A stretch of DNA of 42,903 nucleotides from Bacillus sp. 7884-1. Lineage in GTDB: Bacteria > Bacillota > Bacilli > Bacillales > Cytobacillaceae. The position numbers and the translations under genes were made by a program. The notes below the pieces were generated by a model. It did not search any database, was not told where the DNA came from, and saw nothing but the letters and a program-made list of their open reading frames with translations. The stretch covers positions 1 to 42,903 of the forward strand of contig NZ_NPDD01000089.1 of the NCBI RefSeq assembly GCF_002272245.1. The letters run 5' to 3'. This document shows, in pieces, positions 15,362 through 24,340 of this stretch; within the stretch, counting starts at the first letter, position 1, and each line of letters begins with the position of its first letter.

Positions 15362-16681
15362 TTGACAATCATAAATCTTCTATTAATTGCATTACTAATC
15401 GCGTTAACTGGATTTTTTGTAGCGACAGAATTTGCTATCGTAAAGGTAAGAGGATCCAGAATTGAACAATTAATTGCAGAAGGCAGAAAAGGGGCAGAAG
15501 CAGCCAAGCATGTGACTACCCACTTGGATGAATATTTATCAGCCTGCCAGCTTGGTATAACCGTTACTGCTTTAGGTCTGGGCTGGCTGGGAGAACCCAC
15601 GGTTGAGAGCTTATTGTTTCCATTATTTAAGAGGTTGGAGTTAAATGAGGCAGTATCCCATATTTTATCGTTTGGTTTGGCATTTGCTTCTGTAACGTTC
15701 TTACACGTGGTTATTGGAGAGTTAGCTCCTAAAACAGTAGCTATCCAAAGAGCAGAAGAAATTACTCTTGCGACATCAAAACCTTTAATTTGGTTTTATA
15801 AAATTATGTACCCATTCATTTGGGTATTAAATAATTCCGCTCGAGTACTGGTTGGCTGGTTTGGATTCAAATCGGTCTCTGAAAATGAATTGGGACTTTC
15901 AGAGGAAGAACTGCGTATACTACTTTCGGAAAGCTATGAAAGTGGAGAAATTAACAAAAGCGAACTGGAGTACGTGAACAATATTTTTGAGTTTGATGAA
16001 AGAATTGCAAAAGAGATCATGGTACCAAGGACAGAAATGGTGACCTTGAATATGAATGACAGTGTTGAAACGGTTAGGGAAGTCATAAAGAGAGAGAAAT
16101 ATACACGCTACCCTGTTGTAGTTGATGGGGATAAGGATAATATATTAGGACTTATAAATATAAAAGAAATTTTAACAGAAGAGATTAAAAAAGAAGAAAT
16201 CCTGAAGGATACTACCTTACAACCTATGTTAAAACCAGTTATTCGCGTCATTGAATCGATTCCCATTCATGACTTGCTTGTGAAAATGCAAAAAGAACGA
16301 TCCCATATGGCCATTCTGCTTGATGAATATGGCGGGACTTCTGGATTGGTAACCGTTGAGGATATTTTAGAGGAAATTGTCGGTGAAATCCGTGATGAAT
16401 ACGATACAGATGAAGTTGCTGAAATTAGGAAACTAGGTCCTGATCATTATTGTTTCAATGCAAAAGTATTGGTTAATGAAGTGAATGATCTTCTAGGGAC
16501 CAATTTATCAGATGATGAAATGGATACGATAGGCGGCTGGTTTCTAACACGGAATTTTGATGCTAAAAAGGGTGACGAGATTGAAGAGGATGATGTCATC
16601 TTCACCGTTAAAGAAATTGAAGGACATCATATTTTATTAATAGAAGCGAAGAAGGTTTTTAAAGCAGAAGAAAAAATCTAA
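15362..16681 (+). CDS. CNNM/HlyC-CorC family membrane protein (DUF21, CBS pair, CorC_HlyC)
   Basis: A 439-residue protein. The DUF21/CNNM membrane domain is about residues 1-190 ([19 protein letters not shown] near the start; GWLGEPTVE near 75), the CBS pair about 205-330 ([26 protein letters not shown]), and the CorC_HlyC domain about 345-430. Relatives (YhdP/MpfA, YrkA) are linked to Mg2+ efflux and homeostasis; 'hemolysin' is a legacy name. The start is TTG; homologs by memory begin with the same EIINL/TIINL. A strong GGAGGTG lies 28 bases upstream, too far, and an AAGG lies 7 bases upstream. A possible regulatory hairpin pair covers both. Confidence 0.87.
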   Translation: MTIINLLLIALLIALTGFFVATEFAIVKVRGSRIEQLIAEGRKGAEAAKHVTTHLDEYLSACQLGITVTALGLGWLGEPTVESLLFPLFKRLELNEAVSHILSFGLAFASVTFLHVVIGELAPKTVAIQRAEEITLATSKPLIWFYKIMYPFIWVLNNSARVLVGWFGFKSVSENELGLSEEELRILLSESYESGEINKSELEYVNNIFEFDERIAKEIMVPRTEMVTLNMNDSVETVREVIKREKYTRYPVVVDGDKDNILGLINIKEILTEEIKKEEILKDTTLQPMLKPVIRVIESIPIHDLLVKMQKERSHMAILLDEYGGTSGLVTVEDILEEIVGEIRDEYDTDEVAEIRKLGPDHYCFNAKVLVNEVNDLLGTNLSDDEMDTIGGWFLTRNFDAKKGDEIEEDDVIFTVKEIEGHHILLIEAKKVFKAEEKI

Positions 16682-16722
16682 ACAAGCAATTCCGCCAAAT
16701 CGGGGAATTGCTTGTTTTGTTA
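16681..16722 (+). terminator. Intrinsic terminator after CNNM gene
   Basis: A 13-bp perfect stem (AACAAGCAATTCC, 16681-16693, with 16704-16716), a 10-base loop and TTTTGTTAT. It starts at the last base of the stop codon. Confidence 0.92.
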
Positions 16723-16757
16723 TGTCAAGAATAATGAGGTGATTTTTCAAAAAAAGT

Positions 16758-16786
16758 TTGACAATTTTGTGAACACGGTCGATAAT
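16758..16786 (+). promoter_or_regulatory. SigA-type promoter
   Basis: Consensus TTGACA (16758-16763), a 17-bp spacer and GATAAT (16781-16786), 27 bp before the start of the small membrane protein gene. Confidence 0.8.
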
Positions 16787-16813
16787 TAATATAAAGAAGG
16801 GGGATACGTTGTT

Positions 16814-17077
16814 ATGAAAAGTAGAGAGAAATTCCTTAATGCTGTAACGTATGTCGGCCTAACGGTTCTAACTATTGGAATTTTAGCTTTTATTGCTGGG
16901 GTATTTGTAACCGGTTACAGTATTTTGGTTCCAATTGGAATTGGAACATCAGTAGGTGCGGTATTTATTTTTCTGATTGGCGTGTTTTTAGTCGTAACAG
17001 ATGAGATGTTAGAAAGATCATATATAGGGACGAAAGTAGTTCCAATTAAATCAAAAAAAGGAGCACCTATTCAATAG
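16814..17077 (+). CDS. Small two-segment membrane protein (87 aa), unknown
   Basis: Two hydrophobic segments (residues about 13-32 and 36-62) with a basic N-terminus and a basic C-terminal tail (IKSKKGAPIQ). It has a strong promoter and an AAGGGGG ribosome binding site 10 bases before ATG. Its terminator overlaps the stop codon. I do not recognise a family. Confidence 0.65.
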   Translation: MKSREKFLNAVTYVGLTVLTIGILAFIAGVFVTGYSILVPIGIGTSVGAVFIFLIGVFLVVTDEMLERSYIGTKVVPIKSKKGAPIQ

Positions 17078-17089
17078 GTACTCCTTTTT
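17055..17089. terminator. Bidirectional terminator, small membrane gene / qoxD
   Basis: AAAAAGGAG-ACCTA pairs with TAGGT-CTCCTTTTT with one mismatch, flanked by A and T runs. It includes the stop codon of the small membrane gene, and qoxD ends 4 bp to its right on the minus strand. Confidence 0.88.
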
Positions 17090-17092
17090 CAA

Positions 17093-17374
17093 TTACATAT
17101 CCCAAACCATCGCAAGTAATGTTCCAAACACTGTTACTAGTGCTATAATCAAACCGTAAAATACATTTGTGTAAATTGCACCTTTATCCTTTGTCTCCCC
17201 AGCATGCATAAAAACAACTAATTGAAGTCCTGCTTGAATGAATGCTGTAACAAGAAGGATTGTCATTCCAGCCGTAAATGACATGTCTAAGAAATATACC
17301 GCAAGTGCTACGGTTGTAAGGAGTAAAGAGAATACAAAACCAAGTACTTGTTTCATCGGAAATAATTGGCTCAT
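17093..17374 (-). CDS. qoxD: Quinol oxidase aa3-600 subunit IV
   Basis: A 93-residue protein with three membrane segments and the subunit IV motif QAGLQLVVFMHAGE. It completes the qoxABCD operon. It is somewhat shorter than B. subtilis QoxD at the N-terminus. The start ATG lies one base after the qoxC stop, with AAAGGAATGATG upstream, so translation is probably coupled. Confidence 0.93.
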   Translation of the reverse strand: MSQLFPMKQVLGFVFSLLLTTVALAVYFLDMSFTAGMTILLVTAFIQAGLQLVVFMHAGETKDKGAIYTNVFYGLIIALVTVFGTLLAMVWDM

Positions 17375-17375
17375 A

Positions 17376-17972
17376 TTACATCATTCCTTTCAAATAGATG
17401 AAGCTGAAGATGAAAATCCAAACTACATCTAGGAAATGCCAATAAAGCGAGAAGATAAATGCTTTATTGGTTGTTTGTGGCGTTAATCCACGTTTTTTTA
17501 TCTGTAGAATAATAAACAATCCCCAGAAAAATCCAAGTGTAACGTGTGCTCCATGTGTTCCGAGTGTTGTTAACAAGGCAGATGTAAATGCACTGGTTTG
17601 AATTCCAGCACCTTCATGTACATAGGTAACAAATTCAAAAATTTCCACTCCTAAAAAGGCAAGTCCGAGAAGGAGTGTGATGGAGAAGAAGGTAATCATC
17701 GCTTTTTGTTTGCCGATACGCATCGCATGAATCCCAAGTCCAACAGTAAAACTACTAGTTAAGAGTAGGATTGTTTCAAAAAGAACGGGAGTAATTTGGA
17801 AAATCTCTGCTCCAGTTGGTCCGCTTCCTGTCCTATTCTCTAAAGTGAAATAGGTGGCGAAAAGGGTAGCGAAAAGCATAATTTCGGCACCAAGAAAGAT
17901 CCAAAATCCTAAGATTTTTAAACTGTTTTCTTCGGTACTATATTCTAATGGAAGCGAGTTATCTATTTTCAT
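17376..17972 (-). CDS. qoxC: Quinol oxidase aa3-600 subunit III
   Basis: A 198-residue five-segment membrane protein of the heme-copper oxidase subunit III family. FWIFLGAEIMLFATLFATY near residue 28 and GTHGAHVTLGFFWG, then HFLDVVWIFIF at the C-terminus, are the family hallmarks. It starts 3 bp after the qoxB stop with a GAGGTG ribosome binding site. Confidence 0.95.
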   Translation of the reverse strand: MKIDNSLPLEYSTEENSLKILGFWIFLGAEIMLFATLFATYFTLENRTGSGPTGAEIFQITPVLFETILLLTSSFTVGLGIHAMRIGKQKAMITFFSITLLLGLAFLGVEIFEFVTYVHEGAGIQTSAFTSALLTTLGTHGAHVTLGFFWGLFIILQIKKRGLTPQTTNKAFIFSLYWHFLDVVWIFIFSFIYLKGMM

Positions 17973-17975
17973 CTT

Positions 17976-19919
17976 TTATGCACCTCGCAAGTTTGTTTCT
18001 GTTTCTTCAATTTCTTTAACAGAGATATAACGGCCATGGTCTTGTTCAAATGACCTAAGAGCCATACATCCGAAAATTCCTAGAGTAGTAACGATGACAG
18101 GAATCCACAAACTGAAAATAAAGGAGAATCCCCAAACAAAGAAGATACAGCTCATAATGAATGGGATACCGCTATTATTTGGCATATGAATTTTCTCGTA
18201 TTCACCTTTAAATAGGACATGACCATTTTTCTTTGCATCCCATAATGCCTCATTGGAACGTACATCTGGTAAAATAGCAAAATTATATTCTGGCACTGGT
18301 GTATGTGTCGACCATTCTAGTGTACGCGCATCCCAAGGATCATTACTGATATCTCTTGATTCATAACGAATACTATAGTAGATATTGTAAACAATTAACA
18401 CAAAACTAATAGCCATTATCGCAGTACCAACAAACGAAACCATATTCATTGGTCCAAATCCAGCAGATTCAGAATATGTGTACATCCTGCGTGCCTGGCC
18501 ATCTAAACCTGAAATATACATCGGCATGAATGCCAAGATAAAGCCAATAGACATTAACCAAGCCGTCCATTTTCCAATTCTTTCATTTAACATGAAACCA
18601 AACATCTTTGGCCAATAATAATGCAGTCCTGCAAGCATTGCATAGACGACACCAGGAATTATAACATTGTGGAAATGCGCCACTAAAAACATCGTATTAT
18701 GATATTGATAGTCTGCTGCAGACATTGCAAGCATTACTCCGGTTACACCGCCAAGTGTAAAAAGCGGAATGAAAAGCATGCTATAAAGCATTGGTGTGGT
18801 AAAAACTATTTTTCCTTTTCTCAGCGTGAGCAGCCAGTTAAAGATCTTAACTCCTGTCGGAACGGCAATCGCCATGGTTGTTATCGAGAAGATACTGTTT
18901 GTTAAGGCACCTTGCCCCATGGTAAAGAAATGATGTGCCCATACTAAGAAGGATAGAAGGGAGATAATAACCATCGACCCAACCATAGATGTATAGCCGT
19001 ATAGGTTACGACGTGCAAAGGTTGAGATTATCTCACTATAAATACCGAAAGCTGGCAGGATTAAGATATATACTTCAGGGTGACCCCAAACCCAGAATAT
19101 GTTGGCCCAAAGCATATCCATACCGCCATTATCCATGGTAAAGAAATTAGTTCCAAATTGACGATCAAGCGTTCCCATAGCAAGTAACACAGCTAAAACT
19201 GGGAATGCGAAAACGATGATAACGTTCGCGATTAAAGCAGACCAAGTAAACATTGGCATTTTCATTAATGTCATACCAGGTGCTCTCATTTTAAGAATCG
19301 TAGTGATAAAGTTAATACCTGTCATTAATGTACCAATACCTGCAATTTGAATCGCAATCATATAATAATTGGTACCGACAGATTCACTAAATTCGTTGCC
19401 TGCAAGCGGGAAGTAAGAAGTCCAGCCAGCATCAGGTGAGCCTCCAACAACGAATGAAATGTTAAAAAGCATTGCACCCATAAAAAATAACCAGAAGCTT
19501 AATGCATTCAAACGTGGAAATGCAACATCACGTGCTCCAATTTGTAGTGGAACAACAAAGTTCATAAAGAACATGATGAAGGGCATTGCCATAAAGAGAA
19601 TCATAACAATCCCATGTGTGGTGAAAATCTCGTTATAATGCTGTGCATCAAGCAGAGTGTTTTCTGGAACTGCCAGCTGGGCACGCATCATGATGGCATC
19701 AACTCCGCCACGGAAAAGCATCAACAGGGCAGATAATAAATACATAATACCAATTCGTTTGTGGTCAACAGTTGTTAACCATTCACGCCATAGGTAGCCC
19801 CATTTTTTAAAATAAGTTAATCCAGCAATAACGGCAATGAGTGTTAGGCCAATTGCAGCCATCGAAGCATAAATCGCAATACTTGGATGTGGAACGGCAA
19901 ATCGATTAAAGAAATCCAT
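17976..19919 (-). CDS. qoxB: Quinol oxidase aa3-600 subunit I
   Basis: A 647-residue catalytic subunit that reduces O2 to water with electrons from menaquinol and pumps protons. Heme and copper ligands are visible: H in FTTHGIVMILF (low-spin heme), H and Y in WVWGHPEVYILILP (CuB and the cross-linked Tyr), HH in WAHHFFTMG (CuB), and H residues in LVAHFHNVIIPG (heme a3 and a). The QoxB-type N-terminal extra membrane segment is present. ATG follows AAAGGAG, 39 bp after qoxA. Confidence 0.97.
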   Translation of the reverse strand: MDFFNRFAVPHPSIAIYASMAAIGLTLIAVIAGLTYFKKWGYLWREWLTTVDHKRIGIMYLLSALLMLFRGGVDAIMMRAQLAVPENTLLDAQHYNEIFTTHGIVMILFMAMPFIMFFMNFVVPLQIGARDVAFPRLNALSFWLFFMGAMLFNISFVVGGSPDAGWTSYFPLAGNEFSESVGTNYYMIAIQIAGIGTLMTGINFITTILKMRAPGMTLMKMPMFTWSALIANVIIVFAFPVLAVLLAMGTLDRQFGTNFFTMDNGGMDMLWANIFWVWGHPEVYILILPAFGIYSEIISTFARRNLYGYTSMVGSMVIISLLSFLVWAHHFFTMGQGALTNSIFSITTMAIAVPTGVKIFNWLLTLRKGKIVFTTPMLYSMLFIPLFTLGGVTGVMLAMSAADYQYHNTMFLVAHFHNVIIPGVVYAMLAGLHYYWPKMFGFMLNERIGKWTAWLMSIGFILAFMPMYISGLDGQARRMYTYSESAGFGPMNMVSFVGTAIMAISFVLIVYNIYYSIRYESRDISNDPWDARTLEWSTHTPVPEYNFAILPDVRSNEALWDAKKNGHVLFKGEYEKIHMPNNSGIPFIMSCIFFVWGFSFIFSLWIPVIVTTLGIFGCMALRSFEQDHGRYISVKEIEETETNLRGA

Positions 19920-19957
19920 TTATAATATCTCCTTTCAAGGGAAGATTACTTTTTATA

Positions 19958-20875
19958 TTAATGACCCGCACTTTCATGGCCATCATGGGAATCTGTGTGA
20001 GCTTCAGTTTCAGGTGTTTCTGTTGATTCTTCGGAATGTTTATGACCTGTTGGCGGCGGCGAAAATTCTAGGTGAGTTCCAGTGTATGTTTGCTGCCCAA
20101 GATGACCAGGTTCTAATAATTCCTCGAATTTTTTCTCCGTAATAGGTTTTGCAGTTTCTTTAACTTCTTTTACCCAATCGTCAAATTCATCTTGAGACAT
20201 GGCTGTCACATTGAAGGTGTTTTCAGCAAATCCTTTACCCGAGAAGTTAGCGTTTCGTCCCATGAATTCACCAGGGACATCTGCAGCTAAGTGTAAGGTG
20301 GTAACCATGTCAGCCATTGCGTACTTTTGTCCGCCTAACTGTGGAATCCAAAAACTTGTAATCGGACCGTGAGAATAAAGTTTAAATTCAAGTGCTCGGT
20401 CCTTTGGTATATATAAGTAATTTACTGTTTCAATTCCTTCTTCTGGATAACTAAAGTGCCATTTCCAGTTAGAGGATGAAGCATAAACCACTAATGGCTT
20501 TGTATCTTCATATCCTTTCGGTTTTGCCTCAACAATGTAGTTACTTTGAACGGATATATAAGATAGAAAAGCAACAATTAATACTGGAATACCTACCATA
20601 ATGACCTCAACCCAAAGGTTTCCTTCAATATGGGGTGGTTCATAATCTGCTCTTTGTTTAGAAGCTCGATATTTTACTAGCATGTAGACTAATAATGCAA
20701 AAACGACAAAGACAATCACAGACATGAGTCCTATTGATAATAGGATGTCGCTTGCTTGCCTTTCTGCTTGAGGTCCTTTAGGATCCAGGACTAGTAATGG
20801 CTCACATCCAGATAATACGGTGATAATTGTAAAAAACACTGAAAATAAAGCCGATTTAATACCTTTTTTGTGCAT
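19958..20875 (-). CDS. qoxA: Quinol oxidase aa3-600 subunit II (lipoprotein)
   Basis: A 305-residue subunit with a lipoprotein signal (VLSGC, Cys near residue 24), two membrane segments, and a cupredoxin-fold outer domain. The CuA ligands of cytochrome c oxidases (CxxxC, H) are absent, as expected for a quinol oxidase. The C-terminus is His/Glu-rich (residues about 277-305: GHKHSEES, HTDSHDGHESAGH), which is unusual in length and might bind metal. ATG follows GAGAGGAG. It is the first gene of the operon. Confidence 0.95.
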   Translation of the reverse strand: MHKKGIKSALFSVFFTIITVLSGCEPLLVLDPKGPQAERQASDILLSIGLMSVIVFVVFALLVYMLVKYRASKQRADYEPPHIEGNLWVEVIMVGIPVLIVAFLSYISVQSNYIVEAKPKGYEDTKPLVVYASSSNWKWHFSYPEEGIETVNYLYIPKDRALEFKLYSHGPITSFWIPQLGGQKYAMADMVTTLHLAADVPGEFMGRNANFSGKGFAENTFNVTAMSQDEFDDWVKEVKETAKPITEKKFEELLEPGHLGQQTYTGTHLEFSPPPTGHKHSEESTETPETEAHTDSHDGHESAGH

Positions 20876-20913
20876 TTTTATTAACTCCTCTCATTGATAA
20901 TCATTGTGGTTAT

Positions 20914-20931
20914 TCGTGAATTCATTCACAA
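20914..20931 (-). promoter_or_regulatory. Rex-like operator in the qoxA leader
   Basis: TCGTGAATTCATTCACAA matches the Rex consensus TTGTGAANNNNTTCACAA except for one outer base, with GTGAA and TTCAC intact. It is 39 bp upstream of the qoxA start, so a bound repressor would block elongation or initiation. Confidence 0.6.
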
Positions 20932-21032
20932 ACTAAGTTGGAGGTTTATCTAAAATAATTACTACCTAATAATGAATATGTAATTAGTGTCATTATCCCG
21001 TACCACAATATTAACAACATTGGTGTGATGTT

Positions 21033-21062
21033 TATATACGTTTTTTGAAGAATTTGTGACAA
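21033..21062 (-). promoter_or_regulatory. Candidate qox promoter
   Basis: On the minus strand, TTGTCA (21062-21057), an 18-bp spacer and TATATA (21038-21033). It would give a leader of about 150 bases containing the Rex-like site. The assignment is tentative. Confidence 0.4.
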
Positions 21063-21184
21063 ATTTGTTAAGGTTTTTAATTCCAATAAAAAATGGCTTA
21101 GAAGTTAAACTAATAAAATAATTGTCTATTTTTGCATATTAATGGGATAATGTATATGAATACATAGGAATAGGAGAGACACTT

Positions 21185-21490
21185 ATGAAAGTCAAAATCA
21201 ATCGCCATGCAGCGAAAGCATTGAAGAAAATGTTGGAAGGGCCAGAAGCAGAAGGGAAATTGTTCCGTGTGTATGTAACCAATATGCATGGTGACCATGC
21301 CCATTATGATTTAATGCTTGATACCCCAACAGAGCATGATGAAGTGGTTAAAACAGATAAGGACGTTGATTTAATCCTCGATACTCGAGATGAATATCTA
21401 GATGGAGTTTGGATTCAAATGTTCCATGTTCCAAAAGAGGAATGGCTGATTACCAATCCATCAAAAGGCGATCATCATCACCATCATTAA
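21185..21490 (+). CDS. HesB/IscA-fold protein lacking scaffold cysteines, His-tailed
   Basis: A 101-residue protein with the size and N-terminal pattern (MKVKINRHAAKALKKML) of HesB-like proteins (PF01521 fold), as in Bacillus YneR-type proteins. The three Cys used by IscA/SufA for iron-sulfur assembly are absent, so the role must differ. It ends in GDHHHHH, a natural oligo-His tail, with another H cluster (HGDHAH) near residue 38, suggesting metal binding. The start is ATG after GGAGAG. It is monocistronic with a terminator. Confidence 0.75.
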   Translation: MKVKINRHAAKALKKMLEGPEAEGKLFRVYVTNMHGDHAHYDLMLDTPTEHDEVVKTDKDVDLILDTRDEYLDGVWIQMFHVPKEEWLITNPSKGDHHHHH

Positions 21491-21507
21491 ATATAGAAAC
21501 AATAAAT

Positions 21508-21545
21508 GAATTCCACCTGACGTTATTCCAGGTGGAATTTTTGAT
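21508..21545 (+). terminator. Intrinsic terminator
   Basis: AATTCCACCTG with CAGGTGGAATT around a 9-base loop, then TTTTG. Confidence 0.9.
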
Positions 21546-21588
21546 TGTAATTTTCAAAATATTTTCATATAATCCAATTACTTACTAA

Positions 21589-21624
21589 AGGCTGTGTTTA
21601 AATTGGGCACCTTGAACACAGCCT
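21589..21624. repeat. Short inverted-repeat element (MITE-like remnant)
   Basis: AGGCTGTGTT (21589-21598) and AACACAGCCT (21615-21624) are perfect inverted arms around 16 bases. The right arm plus TAA recurs at 95-104 beside the repeat at the window start, which suggests both come from one dispersed family; this copy seems to have lost its centre. Confidence 0.5.
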
Positions 21625-21644
21625 AACTAAAAAGGAGATCTGCG

Positions 21645-23360
21645 ATGATTCGACGTTTCTTTTCCTATTACAAACCGCATAAAAAGCTTTTTATTCTTGA
21701 TTTTAGCAGCGCGGTTGTTGTTGCGGTTTTAGAATTAGCCTTTCCGCTAGCAGTATCATGGTTTATTGATGAATTGCTGCCGGGGGGAGATTGGCAAACC
21801 ATTGTGACAGTTAGTATTGCGCTTTTGACTGTTTACGTACTTAGTACCTTCTTGCAGTTTGTTGTGAATTATTGGGGTCATAAGCTTGGGATTAATATTG
21901 AAACCGATATGAGGCAAGAACTCTTTGAGCACGTCCAAAAACAGTCTTTCCGCTTTTTTGACAATACAAAGACAGGACATATTATGAGTAGGATTACCAA
22001 TGACCTTTTTGACCTCGGTGAACTTGCACACCATGGACCTGAAGATGTTTTCATTGCCGGGATGACGTTTATCGGTGCATTCTGGATTATGTTGACGATA
22101 AATGTGAAACTAGCACTTGTTGCAGTTTTGATTCTCCCTTTTTTAGCATTATTAGTGGTAGTTTGTAATTTAAAGATGAATAAAGCTTGGAGCCATATGT
22201 ACACTAGCATTGCAGATGTAAATGCGCGAGTGGAAGATAGTGTATCAGGAAGCCGTGTGGTTCAATCATTTACAAATGAAGATTTTGAGATTGCAAGATT
22301 TCGAAAAAATAATCATAAATACCGAAATGCAAAACTAGTTGGATATCGCGTGATGTCTTTCAGTTTATCTGGTATTTATATGATGACAAGGTTAATTACC
22401 ATTATTGTACTTGTTTATGGAGCATGGCTAAGCTTTACAGGGCAGCTTTCATATGGGGAGCTCGTCGGATTTGTCCTCTATGTAAATGTTCTCTTTAAAC
22501 CAATTGATAAAATTAGTGCGATTATGGAATTGTATCCTAAAGGAATGGCTGGATTTAAACGTTTTATGGAAATTATCGACTCCGAGCCAGAGGTAAAAGA
22601 TACGGATAGTGCCATTGAAATAGCTTCACTTAATGGTCATATTGTCTTTAAAGATGTTTCCTTTAGTTATGATCAGCAAAAATCAGTACTTGAAGGTATT
22701 AACCTAAACATCCATGCAGGTGAGACGATTGCGTTTGTTGGTCCATCAGGAGCAGGTAAAACCACGATTTGTTCTTTGATCCCTAGGTTTTATGATGTGA
22801 GCAATGGCAGTATTATGATTGATGGATTCGATATCCGTAATACAACAAAAAAATCACTCCGCTCTCAAATCGGAATTGTTCAACAAGATGTCTTTCTGTT
22901 TACGGGAACTATTCGAGAAAATATCGCCTATGGAAAGCGGAATGCTACAGATAAGGAAATAATAGAGGCTGCAAAACGTGCGCATCTTGAGAAATTTATT
23001 CAATCACTGCCTGATGGTTATGAAACAGAAATTGGTGAAAGGGGATTAAAGCTATCCGGCGGTCAAAAGCAAAGATTAGCGATTGCAAGGATGTTTTTGA
23101 AAAATCCACCTATATTAATTTTAGATGAGGCTACATCTGCACTCGATACTGAAACAGAAATGGTCATCCAAGAAGCTTTAAACGAACTTGCAAAAAACCG
23201 AACAACACTGATTATTGCTCATAGACTTGCAACCATTCGGAATGCTGACCGAATTATTGTCGTGACGGAAGAAGGAATTGCCGAGGAAGGCGGTCATGAT
23301 GAGTTAATTGAACAAGGTGGTATTTTTGCAAATCTTCATCGTGTCCAATACCAGCAATAA
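21645..23360 (+). CDS. ABC exporter, fused permease and ATPase (MsbA/BmrA type)
   Basis: A 571-residue half-transporter that would work as a homodimer. The membrane domain (six segments) is about residues 1-320. The ATPase domain is about 335-571, with Walker A GPSGAGKTT, signature LSGGQKQR, Walker B ILILDEATSALD, and H-loop IIAHRLAT. The close family is the lipid or multidrug exporter group (Sav1866, YgaD, YfiB/C). The start is ATG after AAAAGGAG. The substrate is not predictable. Confidence 0.92.
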   Translation: MIRRFFSYYKPHKKLFILDFSSAVVVAVLELAFPLAVSWFIDELLPGGDWQTIVTVSIALLTVYVLSTFLQFVVNYWGHKLGINIETDMRQELFEHVQKQSFRFFDNTKTGHIMSRITNDLFDLGELAHHGPEDVFIAGMTFIGAFWIMLTINVKLALVAVLILPFLALLVVVCNLKMNKAWSHMYTSIADVNARVEDSVSGSRVVQSFTNEDFEIARFRKNNHKYRNAKLVGYRVMSFSLSGIYMMTRLITIIVLVYGAWLSFTGQLSYGELVGFVLYVNVLFKPIDKISAIMELYPKGMAGFKRFMEIIDSEPEVKDTDSAIEIASLNGHIVFKDVSFSYDQQKSVLEGINLNIHAGETIAFVGPSGAGKTTICSLIPRFYDVSNGSIMIDGFDIRNTTKKSLRSQIGIVQQDVFLFTGTIRENIAYGKRNATDKEIIEAAKRAHLEKFIQSLPDGYETEIGERGLKLSGGQKQRLAIARMFLKNPPILILDEATSALDTETEMVIQEALNELAKNRTTLIIAHRLATIRNADRIIVVTEEGIAEEGGHDELIEQGGIFANLHRVQYQQ

Positions 23361-23370
23361 CTTTTTTTGG

Positions 23371-23402
23371 AAAATCTCTACGAAGTACGTGGGGATTTTT
23401 CC
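23371..23402 (+). terminator. Intrinsic terminator
   Basis: AAAATCTCTACG with CGTGGGGATTTT (two G-T pairs) around AAGTA, then a T/C tail. Confidence 0.8.
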
Positions 23403-23460
23403 TATTTTGTGAGAAAATGGATAGTCTATTAAGGTAATGGTTTTAAAGGAGTGATTACTA

Positions 23461-24210
23461 ATGGAAAATTATAAAAGTGATAATGAGATAAAATTAATTG
23501 CACTCGATATGGATGGTACACTGCTTAATGATGAACACGAAATTTCAGAGGCAAACCGACAGGCGATTTCGGTAGTACAGGAAAAAGGTATTCATGTAGT
23601 CCTCAGTACTGGCCGATCTCTAAGAAAATGCGAAAAACATGCGGATTCACTTGCGTTGACCTCTTATTTAGTAACCGTAAACGGAAGTGAAATTTGGGAT
23701 GATAAAAGAGGTTTAGTGGAGAGAAATCTTTTGAAAACAGAGTCTATTCAATGGATGCTAGAGCTTACTGATAAGCATAAGATAAGATTTTGGGCGATAA
23801 ACACAAATCGAAACTGGTTTGATGAAATGCCGGAAGATATTCATGCTGAGGAATGGTTGAAATTTGGTTTTAACATAAAAGATGAACCAACAAGGGATAA
23901 AATTCTTAAGGAGCTAGAAGCAAGAGGAGAGTTTGAATTAAGTAACTCGACTCCAACAAATATTGAAGTAAACCCAGTTGGGATTAATAAGGCAAAAGGA
24001 CTGGCTTTAGTCTGTGATCGCCTTGGAATACATATGAAGAATGTTATGGCCGTAGGTGACAGTCTAAATGATTTAGCAATGATTGAAGAGGCTGGCTTAG
24101 GTATTGCAATGGGAAATGCTCAGGAAATGGTAAAACAAGCAGCATCTTGGGTCACCACAACCAATAATGAAGATGGTGTCGCTGTGGCAATCCGTAAATG
24201 GGTGCTTTAG
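23461..24210 (+). CDS. HAD superfamily Cof-type phosphatase
   Basis: A 249-residue cytosolic phosphatase of the Cof (HAD type IIB) group. Motif I is LDMDGTLL (near residue 16, nucleophile Asp), motif II is LSTGRS, a conserved Lys lies in NKAKGLAL, and motif IV is GDSLNDLAMIEEAGLGIAMGNA. Such enzymes hydrolyse sugar phosphates, FMN or PLP. The start is ATG after AAAGGAGTGATT. It is monocistronic. No exact substrate can be stated. Confidence 0.9.
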   Translation: MENYKSDNEIKLIALDMDGTLLNDEHEISEANRQAISVVQEKGIHVVLSTGRSLRKCEKHADSLALTSYLVTVNGSEIWDDKRGLVERNLLKTESIQWMLELTDKHKIRFWAINTNRNWFDEMPEDIHAEEWLKFGFNIKDEPTRDKILKELEARGEFELSNSTPTNIEVNPVGINKAKGLALVCDRLGIHMKNVMAVGDSLNDLAMIEEAGLGIAMGNAQEMVKQAASWVTTTNNEDGVAVAIRKWVL

Positions 24211-24294
24211 TACTATCCTTTACGGACACATAAACATTATACTGAATAGAAATTTTTATTTTCATGAATTAAAATTGACTCTTTTGAGAAATAC

Positions 24295-24340
24295 TTATAA
24301 CCAAGAGAGATTGTTTAAAAACAATTCCTCTTGGTTATAA
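24295..24340. repeat. Long imperfect palindrome upstream of csp
   Basis: TTATAACCAAGAG (24295-24307) and its complement (24328-24340) form a perfect 13-bp stem that continues with ATTGTTT/AAACAAT after small bulges. No T tract follows. The right arm runs into a TATAAT (24336-24341), so it may overlap the cold-shock gene's promoter or form a leader hairpin. Confidence 0.55.

Larger units (their letters stand above)
20876..21184. other. Divergent intergenic region of qoxA and the HesB-like gene (309 bp)
   Basis: This region holds a Rex-like palindrome (20914-20931), a partial Fur-like word TGATAATCATTGTGG (20895-20909, only the left half matches well) and candidate promoters in both directions. 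For the plus gene, TTGTCT at 21122-21127 with GATAAT about 18 bp on is plausible. No ORF is supported. Confidence 0.5.

Noticed and set aside
20895..20909. Fur box in the qoxA leader
   Set aside because: TGATAATCATTGTGG matches only the left half of the 7-1-7 motif; the right half has three mismatches, so it is only mentioned, not called as a site.
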